Source: Bacteroides sp. UBA1317 (lineage in GTDB: Bacteria; Bacteroidota; Bacteroidia; Bacteroidales; Bacteroidaceae). Taken from it: 40,287 nucleotides of DNA. How positions within the stretch are numbered: the first letter of the stretch is position 1; each line of letters begins with the position of its first letter. Shown here piece after piece: positions 15,909-23,920 of this stretch. The notes below the pieces were generated by a model that was given only the letters and a program-made list of their open reading frames with translations, did not search any database and was not told the DNA's origin. The position numbers were made by a program, and so were the translations under genes. The stretch is from the NCBI GenBank assembly GCA_002307035.1, contig DBTL01000124.1, forward strand, positions 7,363-47,649. The letters run 5' to 3'.

Positions 15909-17573
15909 ATGGATTGGATAGAAGATTTGTTGTGGAACGTAAATTCGGTGGCACACATTGTTTTCCTATACGCTTTTGTTATTGCTGTAGGAGTTTATCT
16001 TGGAAAAATCAAAATCTTTGGGATCTCGTTAGGCGTTACCTTCGTGCTGTTCGTAGGTATATTCATGGGCCATTTCGGGTTCACAGGTGAAGTACATATC
16101 TTACACTTCATTCGAGATTTTGGCCTAATTCTATTCGTTTTTTGCATTGGTCTCCAAGTGGGGCCATCTTTCTTCTCTTCTTTTAAAAAAGGAGGAATGA
16201 CGCTCAACCTGCTGGCAGCAGGCATCGTAGCATTAAACATCGTCGTAGCACTGGCTCTTTATTTCATTTTGGAGGGAAGGATAGAACTGCCAATGATGAT
16301 AGGAATCCTTTACGGAGCCGTAACAAATACCCCCGGACTCGGTGCAGCACAGGAAGCCTTAAGTCAGCTAAGCTATACGGGACCTCAAATTGCTTTGGGT
16401 TATGCTTGTGCATATCCACTTGGAGTAGTTGGAATAATCAGTTCCATCATCGCTATTAAGTATATTTTTCGAGTCAATCTCAAAAAAGAAGAAGATAATT
16501 GGAACGAAGAGACTGATAATACACGCCAAAAGCCTCATTTGATACATCTTGAAGTACATAATGAAGCGATTTACGGGAAGACACTCGGAACAATCAATAA
16601 CTTCTTGGGACGGCCCTTCGTTTGCTCACGCATTCGTAAAGAGGGACATGTAAGCATACCAACCCATAATACAATTGTTGAACATGGCGACCAATTATTT
16701 GTAGTTTGCTCTGAGGAAGATGCAGATGCAATTACTGCATTTATAGGTAAAGAAGTGAAGATAGACTGGGAAAAACAAGATATGCCACTCGTTTCACGCC
16801 GCATATTGGTCACCAAAACAGAGATTAACGGCAAGAAATTGGGTATGCTAAACTTCCGGAGCATGTATAATGTAAACATAACACGTGTAAACCGTTCCGG
16901 AGTAGACTTATTTGCAAATCCTAATTTAGTGCTGCAAGTGGGCGACCGTGTAATGGCTGTAGGATCTGAAGATGCCGTGGAACGAGTTTCTAGCGTATTG
17001 GGAAATTCTTTGAAACGTTTGAATGAACCGAACATTGTTACTTTGTTCGTTGGTATTTTTATGGGAATACTCGTTGGAAGTCTACCCATCGCATTCCCCG
17101 GCATTCCCACTCCGGTAAAACTAGGATTGGCAGGAGGACCACTGGTTGTAGCTATTCTTATCGGTCGCTTTGGACACAAGCTACATTTGGTGACTTATAC
17201 GACTCAGAGCGCTAATCTCATGGTTAGAGAAATAGGTATTGTGCTATTCCTCGCTAGTGTAGGTATTGAAGCCGGAGCTAATTTCCTCGATACGGTGATA
17301 AACGGAGATGGATTGTTGTACGTCGGATGTGGTTTCCTTATCACTATCATTCCGTTGCTCATCATCGGTGCTATAGCACGTTCTTACTACAAGATAAATT
17401 ATTTCATGCTAATGGGACTCATAGCAGGAAGCAACACCGATCCTCCGGCACTAGCTTATGCTAATCAGACAACAAGCAGTGACGCACCGGCTGTGGGATA
17501 CTCTACCGTTTACCCGCTGTCGATGTTCTTACGTATTATAACGGGACAGATGATCTTGTTGTTAATGATGTAA
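15909..17573 (+). CDS. AspT/YidE-family transporter with central TrkA-C domains
   Basis: A 554-residue membrane protein. An N-terminal membrane half (residues about 15-190, with GLQVGPSFF and GAVTNTPGLGAAQEAL) is followed by two cytoplasmic RCK_C/TrkA-C-like domains (about 210-290 and 295-370, each with an E-hGDxLhVxGxxxD-type ending such as EHGDQLFVVCSEEDAD). A second membrane half (about 375-554, with ASVGIEAGANF and GLIAGSNTDPPALAYANQ) is an internal repeat of the first. This is the aspartate:alanine exchanger layout, whose members exchange amino or dicarboxylic acids. The position beside the mutase genes suggests succinate or a related acid, but that is only inference. Divergent from mutA. 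Confidence 0.85.
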   Translation: MDWIEDLLWNVNSVAHIVFLYAFVIAVGVYLGKIKIFGISLGVTFVLFVGIFMGHFGFTGEVHILHFIRDFGLILFVFCIGLQVGPSFFSSFKKGGMTLNLLAAGIVALNIVVALALYFILEGRIELPMMIGILYGAVTNTPGLGAAQEALSQLSYTGPQIALGYACAYPLGVVGIISSIIAIKYIFRVNLKKEEDNWNEETDNTRQKPHLIHLEVHNEAIYGKTLGTINNFLGRPFVCSRIRKEGHVSIPTHNTIVEHGDQLFVVCSEEDADAITAFIGKEVKIDWEKQDMPLVSRRILVTKTEINGKKLGMLNFRSMYNVNITRVNRSGVDLFANPNLVLQVGDRVMAVGSEDAVERVSSVLGNSLKRLNEPNIVTLFVGIFMGILVGSLPIAFPGIPTPVKLGLAGGPLVVAILIGRFGHKLHLVTYTTQSANLMVREIGIVLFLASVGIEAGANFLDTVINGDGLLYVGCGFLITIIPLLIIGAIARSYYKINYFMLMGLIAGSNTDPPALAYANQTTSSDAPAVGYSTVYPLSMFLRIITGQMILLLMM

Positions 17574-17634
17574 AAACAGTCATGCTAGAAGCTTTCATCA
17601 TTCACAAAAGATGTCTATAAACTGAAGATTGAGC

Positions 17635-18264
17635 TTACAAACTCAATTTCTTCTTAACAAACTCTTGAATGAATTCCACTGTATCATCAATTCCAAGAAC
17701 TGATGAATCAATACACAAATGGTAAGTTGCAGCCGCACCCCATGTTTTATAACTATAATAGTTATAGTACTCCGAGCGCCTTTTATCCGTTTTATTAATT
17801 AGCTCTTCAGCTTCTTCTTTGGTTATTTGCTTATTGCTACACACACGTGCTATCCGATCAGGCAATGCCGCTGATATAAACACATCGACATGACGGGGAT
17901 GATCACGTAAAATATAGTCGGCACACCTGCCCACAAACAAACACGAATGTTCGGTAGCCAATTTTCGAATCACATCACTTTGCACTTTAAAAAGAGCATC
18001 ATTACTAAGGCAATTGCTGGAAGGTATCATACCATCATTTAAGAAGGGAAAACGCATGCCAAAGAGTCCGCCAATAAGAGGTTGCGAAGCTTTTTCGTCA
18101 GCCTGTTCAAAGAAATCCTTGCAAAGCCCGCTCTCCTCGGATGCTAAATTAATCAATTCCTTATCATAAAAAGAGATCCCTAGATTAGCAGCTAACTTCT
18201 CCCCGATCTCTCTACCTCCGCTACCTAGTTGGCGCCCGAGATTGATCACATAATTACCATTCAT
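17635..18264 (-). CDS. Cytidylate-kinase-like protein
   Basis: A 209-residue P-loop protein starting MNGNYVINLGRQLGSGGREI from the ATG at 18264; an in-frame GTG at 18291 would add nine residues. GRQLGSGGREIG is the variant P-loop of the cytidylate-kinase-like family (Cytidylate_kin2), distinct from housekeeping Cmk. Further on are SCLFVGRCADYIL, a basic LID-like stretch (NKTDKRRSEYYNYY) and the terminal helix. Its substrate is not established for the family. Convergent with the transporter gene, with about 60 bases between and no obvious terminator; the promoter was not identified. Confidence 0.82.
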   Translation of the reverse strand: MNGNYVINLGRQLGSGGREIGEKLAANLGISFYDKELINLASEESGLCKDFFEQADEKASQPLIGGLFGMRFPFLNDGMIPSSNCLSNDALFKVQSDVIRKLATEHSCLFVGRCADYILRDHPRHVDVFISAALPDRIARVCSNKQITKEEAEELINKTDKRRSEYYNYYSYKTWGAAATYHLCIDSSVLGIDDTVEFIQEFVKKKLSL

Positions 18265-18386
18265 AGCATTTCTATCTATTGGTTTTGCCACAAACTTACT
18301 GATTATTTTGGAAAGAAACGAGAGTTAAGTATGAAATAGCACAAACAAAAAATTAATTTATTAATTCCATATCTCGCCAAATTACA

Positions 18387-18394
18387 TATCTTTG
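18387..18394 (+). promoter_or_regulatory. -7 box of the riboswitch-carboxylase transcript
   Basis: TATCTTTG matches TAnnTTTG. No good TTG lies 23 bases upstream (TTA instead). It would start the transcript near 18400, just before the cobalamin aptamer, so aptamer and carboxylase genes would share one RNA. Confidence 0.55.
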
Positions 18395-18427
18395 CAGCGA
18401 CAAAGTTCTTTCTCATTATTATCATTA

Positions 18428-18585
18428 AGGTGCCTCCATAAAAAGGAGGAGAATAGGGAACCATGTGAAAATCATGGGCTGTCGCGCAACTGTAAGCACT
18501 AAAAATATTTTGCCGGAAGATGTCCACTGTCTTGAAAAGATGGGAAGGATGGCAAAATGATGTTAGCCAGGATACCTGCCTCAAT
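18428..18585 (+). ncRNA. Cobalamin riboswitch
   Basis: The conserved core is all present and in order: paired GCCTCC/GGAGGA, then GGGAA (18456-18460), GTGAAAATCATGGGCTG (18465-18481), CGCGCAACTGTAAGC (18484-18498) and the B12 box AGCCAGGATACCTGCC (18565-18580). The family binds adenosyl- or methylcobalamin and usually represses downstream genes when ligand is plentiful. The next gene on the strand is the biotin carboxylase at 18786. A short terminator-like hairpin at 18646-18669 could be the expression platform. Confidence 0.93.
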
Positions 18586-18645
18586 GCTATTTTGACAATG
18601 CTTCGCGATAAAAGCCTGTGTCAGGAAATCCAATGCGTCCCTGCT

Positions 18646-18669
18646 CGTAGGGGGAGCTACGTTCTTTTT
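18646..18669 (+). terminator. Possible expression-platform terminator of the cobalamin riboswitch
   Basis: CGTAG (18646-18650), loop GGGGAG, CTACG (18657-18661), followed by TTCTTTTT. The stem is only five pairs, and an alternative GCTC/GAGC pairing overlaps it, so this is tentative. The remaining leader to 18785 has no gene. Confidence 0.4.
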
Positions 18670-18785
18670 CCTTTCATCCTCATTTCTACACGAACATTCA
18701 CGAAAAAACGGCAAAAACCTTTTTAAATTATTAAGTAGAACAAATGGAGTGTAGAAAAGCATCCATTACCTAAAAATAAGTAAAT

Positions 18786-20300
18786 ATGATAAGAAAAATT
18801 CTAATTGCTAACAGAGGAGAAATCGCAGTCAGAGTAATGCGCTCTTGCTACGAAATGGGCATCAAGTCCGTTGCAGTATACTCTGAAGCAGACAGAACTG
18901 CTCGTCATACTTTGTATGCCGATGAGGCCTATTGTATTGGTGTAGCAGCGTCAAAAGACAGTTATCTCAATATAGAAAAAATCATTCAAGTAGCAAAAGA
19001 GCATCAGGTGGATGCCATACATCCGGGATATGGTTTTTTATCGGAGAATGCAGATTTTGCCAGACGATGCAAAGAGGAAGATATCATCTTCATTGGCCCG
19101 CAAGCTGAAACCATGGAGGCTATGGGCGACAAGATATCGGCCCGTATAAAAATGATTGAAGCAGGAGTTCCCGTAGTGCCAGGTACACAAAAGAATCTGA
19201 AAAGCATTGAAGAGGCTACCTCTCTTTGCAAAGAAATAGGATTCCCCATTATGTTAAAAGCGTCTATGGGTGGAGGAGGAAAAGGCATGCGTCTGATACA
19301 GAACGAAAGCGAAGTGGAAGAAGCCTACACAATGGCCAAATCGGAAGCGCTATCTTCATTTGGTGATGACACCGTATATCTTGAGAAGTTCGTCGAAGAA
19401 CCTCATCACATCGAGTTCCAAATCTTAGGTGACAAACATGGAAATGTGATTCATCTGTGCGAACGTGAATGTTCTGTACAGCGCCGCAATCAAAAGATTG
19501 TAGAGGAAAGCCCTTCGCCTTTCATGAACGAGCCACTCAGAGAAGAAATGGGGCAGAAAGCGGTTGCCGCAGCCAAAGCGGTGAACTACGAAGGGGCCGG
19601 AACGATTGAATTCCTGGTAGACAAGAATCACAATTACTATTTTTTGGAGATGAACACTCGCTTGCAAGTAGAGCACCCCATCACCGAAGAGGTGCTCGGC
19701 ATTGACTTGGTGAAAGAGCAAATAAAAGTAGCCGATGGACAAAAACTACATCTTACTCAGAGCGACATCAAACAACGAGGACATGCCATAGAATGTAGGA
19801 TCTGCGCTGAAGACACTGAACTCAATTTCAGACCATCACCGGGAATCATTCGCCAACTAACAGAACCAAATGGTATTGGCGTTCGTGTTGACAGTTACGT
19901 TTATGAAGGTTATGAGATTCCGATCTATTATGATCCCATGATTGGTAAACTCATTGTATGGGCCACGACACGTCAATATGCCATTGAGCGCATGCGCCGC
20001 GTACTCAATGAATATAAGATTACCGGAATAAAAACCAATATCAACTACTTAAGGTATGTAATAGATACCCCTGACTTTACAAAAGGCAAATATGACACAG
20101 GCTTTATCGCCAAAAACAGCAAGCGTTTGCTTAAGGGTGTAACCTCCCATAGTGAAGAGGAAGAAAACATTGCCATGATTGCCGCTTATATCGATTATCT
20201 AATGAATCTGGAAGAGAACGCATCTCAGTTAGCCGACGATGCCCGGCCCATTAGTCGATGGAGAGAATTCGGTTTGCACAAAGGAGTATTAAGAATTTAA
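18786..20300 (+). CDS. accC: Biotin carboxylase subunit of acyl-CoA carboxylase
   Basis: A 504-residue ATP-grasp enzyme that carboxylates biotin on its carrier protein using bicarbonate and ATP. It starts MIRKILIANRGEIAVRVMRS, typical of the family. The glycine-rich ATP loop MGGGGKGM is at 161-168; ECSVQRRNQKIVEESPSP and EMNTRLQVEHPITE carry the carboxylation-site residues. It is about 50 residues longer than E. coli AccC; the last 60 or so form an acidic tail. It is first in a three-gene operon with the carrier and carboxyltransferase genes (gaps 10 and 1 base), behind the cobalamin riboswitch. The set most likely acts on propionyl-CoA/methylmalonyl-CoA rather than acetyl-CoA, given the single-chain carboxyltransferase. 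Confidence 0.92.
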   Translation: MIRKILIANRGEIAVRVMRSCYEMGIKSVAVYSEADRTARHTLYADEAYCIGVAASKDSYLNIEKIIQVAKEHQVDAIHPGYGFLSENADFARRCKEEDIIFIGPQAETMEAMGDKISARIKMIEAGVPVVPGTQKNLKSIEEATSLCKEIGFPIMLKASMGGGGKGMRLIQNESEVEEAYTMAKSEALSSFGDDTVYLEKFVEEPHHIEFQILGDKHGNVIHLCERECSVQRRNQKIVEESPSPFMNEPLREEMGQKAVAAAKAVNYEGAGTIEFLVDKNHNYYFLEMNTRLQVEHPITEEVLGIDLVKEQIKVADGQKLHLTQSDIKQRGHAIECRICAEDTELNFRPSPGIIRQLTEPNGIGVRVDSYVYEGYEIPIYYDPMIGKLIVWATTRQYAIERMRRVLNEYKITGIKTNINYLRYVIDTPDFTKGKYDTGFIAKNSKRLLKGVTSHSEEEENIAMIAAYIDYLMNLEENASQLADDARPISRWREFGLHKGVLRI

Positions 20301-20310
20301 AAACAGAGCA

Positions 20311-20823
20311 ATGGAAATACATATCGATAATAAAATTGCAGAAATACAGTTGGTTAGCAAAGAAGGCAATAACGTCATTCTTTCTATTAACGGAAAAGAA
20401 TTTGTGGTAGATGTGGTGATGGCAGAGAATGGAGCTTGCTCAATCTTGCATGACGGACAATCTTACAACGCACAACTAATCCGACGAGAGAATGGTAAAA
20501 ACTACAAGGTTAATACCTACTCATCTTCCTTCAACGTAGATATTGTAGACACACAAGCCAAATATCTGCAAATGAAGAAAAAGACTGCTGAGATGCCAGA
20601 GGACAAAGTCTCATCACCTATGCCCGGCAAAGTTATTAGCATACCGGTAACCGAAGGGCAAAAGGTCAAAGCCGGCGATGTGCTCATTGTTATTGAAGCC
20701 ATGAAAATGCAAAATAATTATAAAGCCTCTTCGGATGGCGAGATAAAAAAAATATTGGTCAAAGAAGGAGATACCATCAATGGTGACCAAATTCTAATTA
20801 CACTCGATTTAAACAAGGATTGA
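20311..20823 (+). CDS. Biotin carboxyl carrier protein
   Basis: A 170-residue protein. Residues about 100-168 form the biotinyl domain (SSPMPGKVISIPVTEGQKVK, then EAMKMQN with biotinyl Lys132, then EGDTINGDQILI). The N-terminal 90 residues form a beta-rich region resembling the linker domain of propionyl-CoA carboxylase alpha chains. It shuttles carboxybiotin between the carboxylase encoded upstream and the carboxyltransferase encoded one base downstream. There is no oadB/oadG-type membrane subunit in the operon, so this looks like a soluble ATP-linked complex rather than a sodium-pumping decarboxylase. Confidence 0.92.
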   Translation: MEIHIDNKIAEIQLVSKEGNNVILSINGKEFVVDVVMAENGACSILHDGQSYNAQLIRRENGKNYKVNTYSSSFNVDIVDTQAKYLQMKKKTAEMPEDKVSSPMPGKVISIPVTEGQKVKAGDVLIVIEAMKMQNNYKASSDGEIKKILVKEGDTINGDQILITLDLNKD

Positions 20824-20824
20824 T

Positions 20825-22354
20825 ATGAGTAAAGACAAATACATCAGTTTTACAGAACTCAACAAACAAGCCGAATTAGGCGGAGGTATAGGGAAAATAG
20901 AGAAACAGCATCAAAATGGCAAAATGACAGCCCGCGAGCGTGTGAATGTCTTGTTAGATAAAGATACATTTGTGGAACTGGACAAGCTGATGATAAACCA
21001 CTGCACCAACTTTGGTATGGAGAAGAATCGGATAGCCGGAGATGCCATGGTGAGCGGATACGGAAAGATAAATGGAAGATTAGTCTTTGTCTATGCTTAT
21101 GACTTTACTGCTTATGGTGGCTCATTGGGAGCAACAACAGCCAAGAAGATTGTCAAAGTGCAAAAGCTGGCTCTGAAGAATGGCGCACCTATTATTGCGT
21201 TGAATGATTCGGGAGGAGCACGCATACAAGAAGGAATAGAAAGTCTGGACGGATATGCCGAGATCTTTCACCAAAACATCATGGCTAGTGGAGTAATACC
21301 ACAAATATCGGCCATACTTGGGCCTTGTGCCGGTGGTGCATGCTACTCTCCTGCTCTTACAGACTTTATCTTCATGGTAAAAGGAAATAGCCACATGTTT
21401 ATTACCGGACCCGATGTAGTAAAAGCTGTAACACATGAAGAGATAGACAAAGAGAAGCTGGGAGGAACCCATACACACAGCACTCAAAGCGGGGTTACAC
21501 ACTTTGTATGTGACACAGAAGAAGAGTTATTAATGTCCATTCGGGAGTTACTCAGCTTTCTGCCATCTAACAATATGGAAGATGCCGCCGCCCGACACAC
21601 CAATGATGATAGCCGACGAGAAGATGAAGAATTGCAGCATATCGTGCCCGAAGATCCGGACCAACCATACGATATCAGAAGCATTATAGAAGCAGTAGCA
21701 GACGAACGCTATTTCTTTGAAATCATGCCCGATTTTGCCAGAAACATCGTGATTGGTTTTGCCCGTTTAGGCGGACGTTCCGTGGGCATCGTAGCAAATC
21801 AGCCCAACTATCTGGCCGGGGTGCTCGATATTAATGCTTCGGATAAAGCAGCCCGCTTCATTCGTTTTTGCGATTGTTTCAACATCCCCATCATTACATT
21901 TGAAGATGTGCCGGGATTCTTGCCGGGTTATACACAAGAAAGCAACGGCATTATTCGCCACGGAGCTAAAATTGTATATGCCTACGCCGAAGCAACTGTT
22001 CCTAAAATAACCGTCATCACACGTAAGGCTTATGGAGGAGCTTATATCGTAATGAATAGCAAGCTCATCGGATCGGATGTTAACTTCGCATATCCTACAG
22101 CCGAGATAGCTGTTATGGGGGCAGAAGGAGCCATCAACATCTTATATCGCAATGCAGACGAAGAAACCAAGCTGAAAGAATTGGAAGCTTATCGGGAAAA
22201 ATTTGCCACTCCCTACCAAGCTGCCGAACTTGGAAGTATTGACGAGATAATACAGCCCAAGCAGACACGCATAAGGCTGATACAAGCGTTGGAGATGACA
22301 CAAAACAAAGTGCAGACCAACCCACATAAAAAGCATGGGAATATACCTTTATAG
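20825..22354 (+). CDS. Acyl-CoA carboxyltransferase (propionyl-CoA carboxylase beta / methylmalonyl-CoA decarboxylase alpha type)
   Basis: A 509-residue protein with two crotonase-like halves. The N-half has NDSGGARIQEGIESL (oxyanion/CoA site) and GPCAGGACYSPALTDF; the C-half has GFLPGYTQESNGIIRHGAK, KAYGGAYIVMNSK and the terminal AEIAVMGAEGAINILYR. It transfers the carboxyl group between carboxybiotin and propionyl-CoA. With the upstream carboxylase and carrier it can link propionyl-CoA and (S)-methylmalonyl-CoA next to the mutase locus. No methylmalonyl-CoA epimerase gene is in the window, so that step must be encoded elsewhere. Its stop is one base from the stop of the opposing MATE gene. 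Confidence 0.92.
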   Translation: MSKDKYISFTELNKQAELGGGIGKIEKQHQNGKMTARERVNVLLDKDTFVELDKLMINHCTNFGMEKNRIAGDAMVSGYGKINGRLVFVYAYDFTAYGGSLGATTAKKIVKVQKLALKNGAPIIALNDSGGARIQEGIESLDGYAEIFHQNIMASGVIPQISAILGPCAGGACYSPALTDFIFMVKGNSHMFITGPDVVKAVTHEEIDKEKLGGTHTHSTQSGVTHFVCDTEEELLMSIRELLSFLPSNNMEDAAARHTNDDSRREDEELQHIVPEDPDQPYDIRSIIEAVADERYFFEIMPDFARNIVIGFARLGGRSVGIVANQPNYLAGVLDINASDKAARFIRFCDCFNIPIITFEDVPGFLPGYTQESNGIIRHGAKIVYAYAEATVPKITVITRKAYGGAYIVMNSKLIGSDVNFAYPTAEIAVMGAEGAINILYRNADEETKLKELEAYREKFATPYQAAELGSIDEIIQPKQTRIRLIQALEMTQNKVQTNPHKKHGNIPL

Positions 22355-22355
22355 C

Positions 22356-23714
22356 TTAAGCAACCCTATGCATTGCTTTGAATTTGCGGAATTGTCTCCA
22401 CAGCATAAAGCCTGAAACAAGACTTGCTGCGATATCGGCGCACGGCATACTTGCCCAAACGCCTACTGTTCCGAAAAACTGTGGAAGAATAAGCAAACAA
22501 GGTATGAGGAAAAGCACTTGGCGGGTGAGGGAAAGAAAAATAGCCTTACCCGCCATGCCAATGCTCTGAAAGAAATTTGAAGTGACCATCTGAAAGCCCA
22601 CGATGGGGAAAAAAATGATGATGATGCGTAACCCTTGAGAGGATAAGCGAATAAGTTCTGTATCAGGCGTAAAGATAGAAGTAACCAGCTCCGGAATAAA
22701 CATGCCCATAAGAAAACCTGCCGTAGTCACAATCGTTGCCGCATAGATCGTTAACTTTAAAACACGAGTTACCCGCGGATACAGCTGAGCACCATAGTTA
22801 TAACCCGCAATGGGTTGCATGCCTTGGTTAAGTCCCATCACAATCATCGCAAAGAGGAAGACCAAACGGTTGACAATACCAAAAGCACCAATAGCCAAAT
22901 CTCCTCCGTACCGTTTCAGCCCTTGGTTGATCAAAATAACGATAAAGCAAGAGGCTAAATTCATCAAGAAAGGAGACAGACCGATGGCCAACGAATCGAA
23001 AACTATCTTTCGCTTTAACCGAAAAATGCCCCGATGAAAATGCAAAAGTTCGTTCTGATTGCTAAATAACTTCAACTGCCATATTAATGCAATCAGTTGA
23101 GCAAGCACAGTAGCAATGGCGGCACCCTGGATTCCCCATCCAAAACCAAAAATGAACAAAGGAGCCAACAAAAGATTAATAACCACTGTAGAAATGGTAG
23201 CATACATCGCTTTCTGAGGATGCCCGGCTGCACGAAGTGTTGCATTTAAGCCCAAATAAAGGTGCGTCACCACATTACCAAGTAAAATCACTTGCATATA
23301 ATCACGCGCATATCCTATCGTTTGATCACTGGCACCAAAGAAATAGAGAATGGGATCAAGAAACATCAAGAAGACAACCGTAAAGAGTAAGCCAATGATA
23401 AGGTTTAAAACCAAAACATTACCCAACACCCGTTGAGCAGTGTCGTAGTCCTTCTGCCCTAGCCTTACAGAGATAAGAGTTGCCGCCCCCGCACCTACCA
23501 AAGAGCCAAAAGCGGCTGCCAGATTCATAAGCGGGAAAGTCAACGCTAAACCTGAAATGGCCATTGAACCCACTCCGTGCCCAATAAAAATACTATCAAT
23601 CATGTTGTAAAGAGAAGATGCAGTCATCGCTATAATAGCAGGAATAGAATATTGCATCAGGAGTTTTCCGATATTATCGGTACCCAAAGCAGTCGGAGTT
23701 TTTTGAATTGTCAT
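22356..23714 (-). CDS. MATE-family multidrug/metabolite exporter
   Basis: A 452-residue membrane protein with about 12 hydrophobic segments in two homologous halves. The N-terminal LGTDNIGKLLMQYSIPAIIA and NMIDSIFIGHGVG are typical of bacterial MATE proteins; GAFGIVNRLVFLFAMIVMG with GLNQGMQPIAGYNYGA marks the start of the second half. The start at 23714 (MTIQKTPTALG) is chosen because a -7 box TACTTTTG (minus strand, 23735-23742) overlaps the longer frame. The family exports cations or metabolites using sodium or proton gradients; the substrate is unknown. Convergent with the carboxyltransferase gene without room for a separate terminator. Confidence 0.9.
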   Translation of the reverse strand: MTIQKTPTALGTDNIGKLLMQYSIPAIIAMTASSLYNMIDSIFIGHGVGSMAISGLALTFPLMNLAAAFGSLVGAGAATLISVRLGQKDYDTAQRVLGNVLVLNLIIGLLFTVVFLMFLDPILYFFGASDQTIGYARDYMQVILLGNVVTHLYLGLNATLRAAGHPQKAMYATISTVVINLLLAPLFIFGFGWGIQGAAIATVLAQLIALIWQLKLFSNQNELLHFHRGIFRLKRKIVFDSLAIGLSPFLMNLASCFIVILINQGLKRYGGDLAIGAFGIVNRLVFLFAMIVMGLNQGMQPIAGYNYGAQLYPRVTRVLKLTIYAATIVTTAGFLMGMFIPELVTSIFTPDTELIRLSSQGLRIIIIFFPIVGFQMVTSNFFQSIGMAGKAIFLSLTRQVLFLIPCLLILPQFFGTVGVWASMPCADIAASLVSGFMLWRQFRKFKAMHRVA

Positions 23715-23884
23715 AAATAGTTTTTTTGAGTTCACAAAAGTACACATTTCCCGTCACTAGCCGAAATATAGGCGGCAAAGAAAACATTCTTTCACATAGC
23801 CTGTCATGCTTACTGCGCATATAGTGAAAGGGGCTCTTTCGTTAATTAGCATGTAAATCGTGCCATAATATAAGAAATGTTTCG

Positions 23885-23892
23885 TATTTTTG
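23885..23892 (+). promoter_or_regulatory. -7 box of lysS
   Basis: TATTTTTG matches TAnnTTTG, 29 bases before the lysS ATG. No clear TTG lies at the expected distance. Confidence 0.5.
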
Positions 23893-23920
23893 CCTCCGAA
23901 ATTGAGTTAATACGTAACAA

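Noticed and set aside
23715..23747. Longer MATE start
   Set aside because: It would begin inside or upstream of the -7 box at 23735-23742; the family N-terminus fits the ATG at 23714.
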